A DNA stretch of 64,000 nucleotides from assembly GCA_945870425.1 (NCBI GenBank), contig CAMBSD010000016.1, forward strand, positions 22,695 to 86,694, read 5' to 3'. The notes below the pieces were generated by a model. That model searched no databases, had not been told where the DNA came from, and saw only the letters and a program-made list of their open reading frames with translations. This DNA comes from Chitinophaga pinensis. Lineage in GTDB: Bacteria > Bacteroidota > Bacteroidia > UKL13-3. Within the stretch, counting starts at the first letter, position 1; every line of letters begins with the position of its first letter. The position numbers and the translations under genes were made by a program. Below, one piece after another: positions 45,634-52,221 of this stretch.

Positions 45634-46617
45634 ATGAAAGAGAATAGTAAAAATAGATTTATGAGCCTTCAATCGGTTAATGAACTTAGCCTGATTTTGG
45701 GCATGAGTTTAGATGGTTTTGCATCAGCCATAGAAAATGTAAACTATAAATTATTCGAGATACCTAAAAAGACCGGAGGCACAAGGCTTATTAGCTCCCC
45801 CGATCCCCTCACTAGAAAATTACAAAGCAAATTGTATGACTGTTTAAAGGACTATTATCAGAGTGTACACCCCAATTGCGTGCATGGATTTATTCCTAAG
45901 CAAGAAGCCAAAGCAAGCCATCACATCAAGGCCAATGCGCAGGTTCATTTGGGCATGCCCTATCTTTTAAATATTGATATCAAAGACTTTTTTCACAGCA
46001 TAAGTACCAAAAGGGTCCGCAGCCTATTTGCCAATTCACCTTTTTATTTTGACCATGAAGTTTCAACCGCACTGGCTTTGCTATGCTGCTATGATCGCAA
46101 ATTACCTATGGGAGCCTGCACTTCACCTGTAATTTCAAATTTGGTATGCTTACAAATGGATGCCTTGTTTATGAAATGGAGCTTCGCTCAAAAAATAAAT
46201 TACACACGCTATGCAGATGATATAAGCTTTTCGTCATCGACTTCATTTAACTCCCAACAGATGCAGGCAATTAAAGGCATTATCGAAATAGAAGGTTTTA
46301 CAATAAATGAAAAGAAAATACGGCTACAGTCTAAGCATACATCGCAATGGGTTACTGGTATTAAAGTAAATCAGAAACTAAATGTAAACAGAACCTATGT
46401 AAGAAACCTAAGAGCTATACTCTACGACATAAAGACAAATGGATGGGACAAGGCATACAGTAAGCACTTTCAACTTGAAGGAAACAAAATCAATGAGGAG
46501 CACTTGAAAAGCAAATTCTATTTAAAGATTAAAGGAAAAATTCAACATATCGCCTATGTGAAGGGATACAATGATGAGGTTTATAACAAATTAAATAGGC
46601 AGTTTTTGGGGTTATAA
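45634..46617 (+). CDS. Retron-type reverse transcriptase
   Basis: 327 residues from the ATG at 45634. The fingers and palm motifs are in order: KKTGGTRLISSP, then HGFIPKQEAKASHHIKANAQ with the retron NAxxH (NAQVH), NIDIKDFFHSI (first catalytic Asp), LPMGACTSPVISNL, YTRYADDISFS (YADD catalytic centre), and QWVTGIKVNQKLNVNR, whose VTG is the retron region Y. Group II intron maturase and DGR features are absent. Retron RTs copy the msd part of their RNA into branched msDNA and usually act with an effector in anti-phage defence. The candidate RNA ends 11 nt before the start codon; the AAA+ gene follows by 74 bp. Confidence 0.9.
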   Translation: MKENSKNRFMSLQSVNELSLILGMSLDGFASAIENVNYKLFEIPKKTGGTRLISSPDPLTRKLQSKLYDCLKDYYQSVHPNCVHGFIPKQEAKASHHIKANAQVHLGMPYLLNIDIKDFFHSISTKRVRSLFANSPFYFDHEVSTALALLCCYDRKLPMGACTSPVISNLVCLQMDALFMKWSFAQKINYTRYADDISFSSSTSFNSQQMQAIKGIIEIEGFTINEKKIRLQSKHTSQWVTGIKVNQKLNVNRTYVRNLRAILYDIKTNGWDKAYSKHFQLEGNKINEEHLKSKFYLKIKGKIQHIAYVKGYNDEVYNKLNRQFLGL

Positions 46618-46691
46618 AAAATAATAATAAAATCAATTACAACAATGTTTGACATCATGCAAATACGGATTTGCAAAAAAATATACGCTAC

Positions 46692-48338
46692 ATGGAAACA
46701 CAACTAAATAGAATTGAAACGGTCTGCTTTGTAGCTGAAACAGCTAACAACTCGAAGCTGCATAGCAGAACAATCAACAAACTAAAGCCCACCCTAGAAC
46801 AGCTCAGTGAACAAATGGGCGTAAGCCCTATGCAGTGCCTTTGGGTTAGCGTTCTGTATGTACTTTCTTTTAAAAACAATACGATAGACCTAAGCGATTT
46901 ATCACATTATCTTGCCTGTGACATTGTTAAAATAATACCTCATTTACCAGATTTCGAGGTATTAATTAAAAGAAAAATCATCGCCCAGAAAGGACATACC
47001 TATTATGATGCCAAATCAAACCATGATTTTATTCTAACAAAAGAAACCATAGATAGAATTGCCAAGGGACAAGCATTAGAAAATATGGAAGTGGTAAAAA
47101 AAGAACTTGAAGTATTTGAATTTCTTGAGCAACTTAATGAACTCCTTGAATCTACAGGTAACAAAGAAATAGATTTAATACATGCATTTAATTTAATAGA
47201 ACAACATTCAACCATACCTTTTGTAAGTCGCTCGAAAAAACTACTTGTAGATTTTTTTGATTTAATCCTCTTTTTCATGGTAAGCTGGGAAACCATGATG
47301 GGAAGAGAATACACCTCATTAAATGAAGTACTCAAGAAGTTGTACAACAGCAAATCCACACAGTTTAAGGAACTACAAGGATTTATAAATAAACGCAATG
47401 ACCTGATTAAACTGAATTTACTAGACATTAAACCTGAACGATTTTATGTGGATGTAAACGTAAGTTTAACAGAAAAATCATTATCCTTTTTAGAAGAGGC
47501 AGGACTAAAGGTTATTGACCTTAGCTTTGATAAAAAAGACTTTATAGAGCCTAAAGACATCAAAAAGAAAAAGCTCCTCTTTAATGAACCTGAACAAAAA
47601 CAATTCAACTTAATTGAATCTTCGTTGAAACCAACTGAGTTTAAGAAAATACAAGCAAGACTTGAAAGCAAAGGACTGCCCAAAGGCCTCAGCGTGCTGT
47701 TGCATGGACACCCTGGCACAGGCAAAACCGAAACGTTACTTCAAATGGCTAAGGCCACAGGCAGACCTTTATTGAAAGTGGATATAAGTGAAACAAAATC
47801 GGCATGGTTTGGAGAAAGTCAAAAGATAATTAAGCAGATTTTTACCAAGTATAACAGATTGATGAAAAAGTCGAAGCTATGCCCTATCCTATTCATAAAT
47901 GAAGCTGATGCCCTATTTTCAAAACGCAAGGATGCTGATTTTAGCAACGTATCGCAAACTGAAAACGAAATTCAAAACATCTTGCTTGAAGAGATGGAGA
48001 AGTTTGAAGGCATTCTATTTGCCACCACCAATATCATCGATAATTTTGATACTGCTTTTGATAGACGTTTTTTGTTTAAACTGTGCTTACCCAAACCCGA
48101 CCAAGCATTAAGAGAAGGCTTATGGCAATTGAAGGTTAAAAAGCTGAAATCCTCAGATTATGCCTTGCTTGCCAGTCGCTATGAATTTTCTGGAGGCGAG
48201 ATTGACAACATCATCCGCAAAATTGAAATATCAGATATTCTATACCAACAAAAGATAGACCTTGAAACCATCATCCAATTTTGCGAAGAAGAAACCATGA
48301 GAAGAAATGGAGCCGGAAGGAATAAGGTGGGGTTTTGA
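46692..48338 (+). CDS. AAA+ ATPase with N-terminal winged-helix-like region
   Basis: 548 residues. Residues about 300-540 are a classical AAA+ module (proteasome/FtsH-like): LHGHPGTGKTETLLQMAK (Walker A), PILFINEADALFSKR (Walker B with NEAD in place of DEAD-type DEID), FATTNIIDNFDTAFDRRF (sensor 1 and arginine finger) and SGGEIDNIIRK (sensor 2). The N-terminal half is helical and seems to hold two similar winged-helix-like units, ending ILTKETIDRIAKG and VSLTEKSLSFLEEAG. It is the likely partner of the retron RT. No protease or nuclease domain is visible. Its last 63 bases recur at 51904. ATG at 46692 chosen over a TTG at 46671. Confidence 0.85.
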   Translation: METQLNRIETVCFVAETANNSKLHSRTINKLKPTLEQLSEQMGVSPMQCLWVSVLYVLSFKNNTIDLSDLSHYLACDIVKIIPHLPDFEVLIKRKIIAQKGHTYYDAKSNHDFILTKETIDRIAKGQALENMEVVKKELEVFEFLEQLNELLESTGNKEIDLIHAFNLIEQHSTIPFVSRSKKLLVDFFDLILFFMVSWETMMGREYTSLNEVLKKLYNSKSTQFKELQGFINKRNDLIKLNLLDIKPERFYVDVNVSLTEKSLSFLEEAGLKVIDLSFDKKDFIEPKDIKKKKLLFNEPEQKQFNLIESSLKPTEFKKIQARLESKGLPKGLSVLLHGHPGTGKTETLLQMAKATGRPLLKVDISETKSAWFGESQKIIKQIFTKYNRLMKKSKLCPILFINEADALFSKRKDADFSNVSQTENEIQNILLEEMEKFEGILFATTNIIDNFDTAFDRRFLFKLCLPKPDQALREGLWQLKVKKLKSSDYALLASRYEFSGGEIDNIIRKIEISDILYQQKIDLETIIQFCEEETMRRNGAGRNKVGF

Positions 48339-48530
48339 GGCTTATGCAATATTGCGATAGCATAAATATCATAAATATACCAATAATTGTTTAAAGATAT
48401 AAATAGTTTTAATTTAATAATATTTTTTTCTTTATTTGCATAGTGATATAGTGAGAAGTGAATGAGAAAAGTATAAATGTAAATAGAAAGTGGAGTCCAG
48501 AACCCACTTAAAAAAACGCGGTGAAATCTG
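48276..48530 (+). repeat. Left copy of a direct repeat (end of AAA+ gene and downstream)
   Basis: From 48276 to 48362 the sequence matches 51904-51990 at 86 of 87 bases, covering the last 63 coding bases of the AAA+ gene and 24 beyond. The likeness continues, at perhaps 70 %, through TTTGCATAGTGATATAGTGA and into the leader element. The unit between the two copies is about 3.6 kb. Confidence 0.9.
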
Positions 48531-48550
48531 AAAAGCCTGATGAGTAGGAA
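48489..48550 (+). promoter_or_regulatory. Leader element, copy 2
   Basis: GTGGAGTCCAGAACCCAC at 48490, an A-run, ACGCGGTGAA, then TCTGAAAAGCCTGATGAGTA. The ATG of the barrel gene is at 48573, 83 nt from GTG. Here the spacer motif reads CGCGGTG rather than CGGGGCG. Confidence 0.85.
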
Positions 48551-48572
48551 AGAAATAAAACAATTAATATAC

Positions 48573-49153
48573 ATGAAAAAAACAATTATCACATTAACAA
48601 CTATTATTTGCGGGATAACAGCAAATGCACAAAAAGGAAAATTCTTGATTGAAGCAGGATACACTTTTCCTAACTACACTGAAACAGTTTTAAAAAATCT
48701 AAACTACACTATTGATAATGCAAGTTCTGCCAATCAATTAAATATTGGTTATTTTATTAGTGATAAAATATCAATTTCAGCTGGTTTAAATGTATCAAGT
48801 GCTACAACTAAAGCCAAAGATGTTTATGATAATACTGGAAATTACCAATTTTCTTATACATACGATTTAAGTTTAATTGCTTTTTTAATGCATGCAAACT
48901 ATAATTATATAGCTAATGACAAATGGAATTTAAGCAGTGGAATTGGATTAGGCACTGCCATAGCTAATGTAAAACAACTGTAACTCCTTCTACTTTTACG
49001 CAACCTAATTTAGCAAATGCAGGCGGATTGGCATTGCATATTACAGCAATAGATGCCAAATACTATTTTAATAATTGGTTAGGCTTGCATGCAAAACTTG
49101 GAGTTGGATCGGAGGGTATCATTGGTTTAGGAGCTACTTTTAGATTAAATTAA
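48573..49153 (+). pseudogene. Small outer-membrane barrel gene with a frameshift
   Basis: The signal peptide (ATG at 48573, cleavage after NANAQ) and barrel strands run to a premature stop at 48981-48983. The next frame continues at once with TTVTPSTFTQPNLANAGGLA and strands up to GATFRLN and a stop at 49151-49153, an expected last barrel strand. One missing A in the run at about 48970 (GTAAAACAACTG) explains it. It may be a real mutation, a phase-variable run or a sequencing error. It resembles the protein at 43118. Confidence 0.75.
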
Positions 49154-49279
49154 ACAATCAACACCGCAAAGTATTATATGCTGCAAGTGAGTAAAGTATG
49201 TTGCTATCTGTTTTGCCAATTCGCGTAAATTTCTTTAAAAAGGAAATTAATGTAAGGCTTAGAAAACAACATTATTAAA

Positions 49280-49340
49280 AGTGAAGTCCAGAACCCACTT
49301 AAAAAAACGGGGCGTAATCTGAAAAGCCTGATGAGTAAGA
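49280..49340 (+). promoter_or_regulatory. Leader element, copy 3
   Basis: GTGAAGTCCAGAACCCAC at 49281, AAACGGGGCGTAATCTG, then AAAAGCCTGATGAGTAAG. The ATG is at 49362, 81 nt from GTG. Confidence 0.85.
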
Positions 49341-49361
49341 ACAAACTTAAAAATATAAAAA

Positions 49362-49742
49362 ATGGGATTATTTTCAGCTTTACTTGGTAATGCAGGTGCA
49401 GTAAGTCAAGAAGAATTAACTAAAAAGTATGCACAATTACTAACCGAAGGGGAAGATATAGAGTTAGGATTTAAGCTAGTTCGAGATACTTTTATCTTTA
49501 CAAACAAAAGACTTATATTAATTGATGTTCAAGGTATTACTGGCAATAAAACAGAGTACAAAACTATTACCTATAAAAGCATTTCTAGATTTAGCATAGA
49601 AACCGCAGGTACATTTGATTTAGATGCTGAATTGAAAATTTGGATATCAAGTGAAGTACAACCTAGTATAAAAAAGCAGTTCAATAAATCAGTCAATGTA
49701 TATGATGTACAAAAGGTATTAGCACATCATGTGCTAAAATAA
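49362..49742 (+). CDS. Bacterial PH-domain protein
   Basis: 126 residues, cytoplasmic. After a short helical N-terminus comes LTEGEDIELGFKLVRDTFIF, then TNKRLILIDVQGITGNKTEY and ITYKSISRFSIETAG, the strand order of the bacterial pleckstrin-homology family bPH_1 (PF08000), closing with a helix (VYDVQKVLAHHVL). Such proteins are linked to envelope stress in some bacteria, but the ligand is unknown. First of a two-gene unit with DUF805 (33 bp apart), behind a leader element. Confidence 0.85.
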   Translation: MGLFSALLGNAGAVSQEELTKKYAQLLTEGEDIELGFKLVRDTFIFTNKRLILIDVQGITGNKTEYKTITYKSISRFSIETAGTFDLDAELKIWISSEVQPSIKKQFNKSVNVYDVQKVLAHHVLK

Positions 49743-49775
49743 ATAATCACAAACAATCATTTAAAATCAAATAAT

Positions 49776-50090
49776 ATGTTTAAAAATCCATTTTCATTTG
49801 ACGGGCGTATCAGAAGAACTGAATACGGTATAAGCTCTATAGTTTATATGATAGTAGCTGCAGTAATTAATGTATTAATAATAAGTGGTAGAGGTATGGG
49901 AATCTTTGCTATAGCCTATATTCCTATGTTTTGGTTTATTACAGCACAAGGGGCTAAACGATGCCATGATTTAGGAAATAACGGTTGGTGGCAAATAATT
50001 CCTTTTTATCCTTTATGGTTACTTTTTCAAGACGGACAAACAGGAATTAATGAATATGGGCATAATCCTAAAGATGATGCCACTATATAA
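49776..50090 (+). CDS. DUF805 membrane protein
   Basis: 104 residues. MFKNPFSFDGRIRRTEYGIS is the usual start of DUF805, followed by two or three membrane helices (VYMIVAAVINVLIIS and AIAYIPMFWFITAQ), the conserved RCHDLGNNGWW and a second hydrophobic stretch, ending TGINEYGHNP. The function is unknown; family members are inner-membrane proteins. Translated with the PH-domain gene. Confidence 0.92.
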   Translation: MFKNPFSFDGRIRRTEYGISSIVYMIVAAVINVLIISGRGMGIFAIAYIPMFWFITAQGAKRCHDLGNNGWWQIIPFYPLWLLFQDGQTGINEYGHNPKDDATI

Positions 50091-50429
50091 ATTGGTAATA
50101 AGTAATTTATTATACCATGAAAAACAATTTACTAAAATCCATGATACTATTTGCCTAGGCTGGTTTTTAACACAACTCACCAAATATGCTTATGTTTTTT
50201 TATCAAACAGAGTTGCAAACTATTATTCAGTAATAAGTCCTAAGTCATCAAAGCCGTTGCCTTTTCATTAATGAAACGAGCTGAAGCTAGCAGCAGCATG
50301 TATGATAATTTATAAAAAAGTTAATTAAAGACCATTTAAATTAAAAGTGGAGTCCAGAACCCACTATAAAAAACGGGGCATAATCTGAAAAGCCAAATGA
50401 GTAGGTACAAAATTTAAATTCAAAAGAAA
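50091..50429. other. Intergenic stretch holding leader copy 4
   Basis: 339 bases. Apart from the leader element at 50346-50406 nothing is recognised. A short open frame that starts inside the DUF805 gene and ends at 50271 has no coding character. Confidence 0.6.
50346..50406 (+). promoter_or_regulatory. Leader element, copy 4
   Basis: GTGGAGTCCAGAACCCAC at 50347, TATAAAAAACGGGGCATAAT, then CTGAAAAGCCAAATGAGTAG: the CCTGATGAG of the other copies reads CCAAATGAG here. The ATG is at 50430, 83 nt from GTG. Confidence 0.85.
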
Positions 50430-50849
50430 ATGAACAAACAAAGATTAGCAATTCTAATTTTAGCAGGACTTGGAGCCTTAGCTACATTCATGCCTTGGGT
50501 AAAAGCACCTATTGTGGGTACAATCAATGGAACAAAAGGTGATGGATGGATTACCTTAGTATTATTTGCTGTACCATTAGTAATTTCCTTGTTAAATGAT
50601 AAAACAAAGGCATTAAAAGGTGGACTACTTTATGGTGCAATTATTCCAAGTCTTGTTGCAGGTGCAATAGGTGTCTGGAAAATAATCGACTTTAACTCTA
50701 AAATGTCAAACATTGGAGATAATCCTTTTGCTAAAGCACTTGGAGCTACTGTTTCAATTGAATTCGGACTATATTTAGTGGTTTTAGCAGGTATTGCATT
50801 GCCAATTTTTACTTTTTTGATTAAAGATAAAGAAGTGGTTTCTGAATAA
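50430..50849 (+). CDS. Small inner-membrane protein with four predicted helices
   Basis: 139 residues. Four hydrophobic segments: LAILILAGLGALATFMPW, WITLVLFAVPLVISLL, LLYGAIIPSLVAGAIGVW and FGLYLVVLAGIALPIFTFL. The loops contain few charges. No known domain; it is not like the neighbours at 49776 or 51194. Preceded by a leader element and followed by the attC-like palindrome. Confidence 0.75.
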   Translation: MNKQRLAILILAGLGALATFMPWVKAPIVGTINGTKGDGWITLVLFAVPLVISLLNDKTKALKGGLLYGAIIPSLVAGAIGVWKIIDFNSKMSNIGDNPFAKALGATVSIEFGLYLVVLAGIALPIFTFLIKDKEVVSE

Positions 50850-50854
50850 AACCA

Positions 50855-51013
50855 GCCCATAACAGGGTTTGGCAAAAGTGGCGGTTCAGTGCTCCGCAGT
50901 CCGCCAATTGGCGGAGGTTAATCATCCGCTAGCTAGCGGACTCCGCATCAATTCCGATAGCTATCGGGATGGTGAAAATCGCCACCTTCGCCAAGCCCGA
51001 AAACGTTATGGGC
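50855..51013. repeat. attC-like nested palindrome
   Basis: Starts 6 bp after the stop of the membrane-protein gene. Outer arms GCCCATAAC and GTTATGGGC (50855-50863, 51005-51013), then AGGGTTTGGC with GCCAAGCCC, then GTGGCG (50878-50883) with CGCCAC (50980-50985). Inside are three more palindromes: CCGCCAATTGGCGG, TCCGCTAGCTAGCGGA and CCGATAGCTATCGG. AAC and GTT ends and nested inner arms match the plan of integron attC sites, but the core sites do not fit GTTRRRY, and no integrase is seen. Confidence 0.5.
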
Positions 51014-51114
51014 AAGTTTATGAAAAGACAAACAGACGTAAAATAACTGACGAGAGAACCACCAAAGGATAACTATGATAGTTTATAAAGGATATTTTTA
51101 AATTGATAAACAAA

Positions 51115-51175
51115 AGTAGAGTCCAGAATACACTATAAAAGACGAGGCGTAATCTGAAAAGCCTGATGAGTAAGA
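51115..51175 (+). promoter_or_regulatory. Leader element, copy 5
   Basis: GTAGAGTCCAGAATACAC at 51116, GACGAGGCGTAATCTG, then AAAAGCCTGATGAGTAAG. The ATG is at 51194, 78 nt from GTG. The first stem (GTAG with ACAC) is weakened in this copy. Confidence 0.8.
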
Positions 51176-51193
51176 AAGATATAAACTAAAAAT

Positions 51194-51559
51194 ATGAAAC
51201 AACTAAACTTAAAAGTAATTATCCCCATTATACTACTAGTAGTGCTACAAAGCTGTGCCTTTCATGGAGGCTATATGTCCAACTCTGCATCTTTAAGTTC
51301 AAATAATTTCCAATATGTAAAAAACAATGCTCAAGGAACTGCAATGGCAACATACGTATTTGGTTTAGGCGGAAATGAAAAGATGGCATTGGTAAATGAA
51401 GCCAAAATGGATTTACTAGAAAAAAATCGATTAAAACCTAACCAAACACTAGTCAACATAACTGTTAATTTTAAGCAATCATTTATTTTCTTTGTTAGTA
51501 CTAATAGATGCACAGTAACGGCTGATATTGTTGAATTCAATTCACCAGCAAAATGGTAA
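51194..51559 (+). CDS. Small lipoprotein
   Basis: 121 residues. Lipobox in LQSC, Cys at about 21. The mature part has a conserved-looking core (QGTAMATYVFGLGGNEKMAL and VNEAKMDLLEKNRLKPNQTL, then a basic strand TVNFKQSFIFFVSTNRCTVT), an alpha/beta fold like small Bacteroidota lipoproteins of the TRL/DUF6567 kind. The name is tentative. Probably at the periplasmic face of the outer or inner membrane. Confidence 0.65.
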   Translation: MKQLNLKVIIPIILLVVLQSCAFHGGYMSNSASLSSNNFQYVKNNAQGTAMATYVFGLGGNEKMALVNEAKMDLLEKNRLKPNQTLVNITVNFKQSFIFFVSTNRCTVTADIVEFNSPAKW

Positions 51560-51599
51560 TACAAGAATGAGCGGAGCCTAAGCACCCATTGCTTTTCAA

Positions 51600-51903
51600 A
51601 TTATTAGTCATTCGGGATTTGCAATCCCGAATAGAATAGCTATGGATTTTCAATCCATGTTTATATTTAAAAAATTATAGGGTAAAGGGGATTAAAAATC
51701 CGCATCTAATTGGCTCGAGATTTCAAATCCCGAGCGGGAGATTTTCAAATTATCATTCAGTAACTACCGTTTCTGCTCCGCTCAAGGTCCGTTCATCTAT
51801 CGGTTGCTGAGCAGAGCAATGGGCTGCTGAGCGGAGTCGAAGCACCCATTGCTATTCAAATTATCTTTCATTACTACCGTTTCTGCTCCGCTCAAGGTCC
51901 GTT
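51600..51903. repeat. Cluster of palindromes and a tandem 49-bp unit
   Basis: Hairpins: ATTCGGGATT with AATCCCGAAT (51612-51634), ATGGATTTTCAATCCAT and GCTCG/CGAGC arms around 51713-51735. Then a unit beginning TCAAATTAT and ending GCTCAAGGTCCGTTCA is present at about 51744-51794 and again at about 51857-51905, where the second copy leads straight into the duplicated end of the AAA+ gene. A GAGCGGAGTCGAAGCACCCA block sits between them. Confidence 0.7.
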
Positions 51904-52140
51904 CAATTTTGCGAAGAAGAAACCATGAGAAGAAATGGAGCCGGAAAGAATAAGGTGGGGTTTTGAGGCTTATGCAATATTGCGATAGCACAAAATATTA
52001 TCAATCTAGCTGTTTTTATTTGCAGATATAAATAGTTTTAATTTAATAGTAATTTTTACTTTATTTGCATAGGGATATAGTGAAAAGAGAATTAGAAAAA
52101 TTTAAAAGTAAATAAAAGTGCGCTCCAGAATCCACTATAA
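51904..52140 (+). repeat. Right copy of the direct repeat (fragment of AAA+ gene end)
   Basis: 51904-51990 repeats 48276-48362 with one mismatch and includes a fragment of the AAA+ coding end and its stop, but no intact gene. The likeness continues (TTTGCATAGGGATATAGTG) into leader copy 6. Confidence 0.9.
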
Positions 52141-52177
52141 AAATCAGGGTATAACCTGAAAACAATTATGAGTAATT
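52117..52177 (+). promoter_or_regulatory. Leader element, copy 6
   Basis: GTGCGCTCCAGAATCCAC at 52118, TATAAAAATCAGGGTATAAC, then CTGAAAACAATTATGAGTAA. Most diverged copy. The start of the adhesin gene at 52222 is 104 nt away. Confidence 0.75.
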
Positions 52178-52221
52178 AAAAAAAATGTATCTATAATTCT
52201 ATCCACGTAACTACAAAACCA

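Noticed and set aside
45634..46617. Diversity-generating retroelement or group II intron
   Set aside because: No template/variable repeat pair with A-specific mismatches was seen near the RT, and no maturase or intron domain V; the NAxxH and VTG motifs favour a retron.
50050..50271. 73-residue open frame after the DUF805 gene
   Set aside because: It starts inside DUF805 in another frame, and the composition does not look like a protein.
42990..52177. Hammerhead ribozyme in the leader element, because of CTGATGAG
   Set aside because: The core is not kept: copy 4 reads CCAAATGAG and copy 6 CAATTATGAG, and there is no stem II followed by GAAA.
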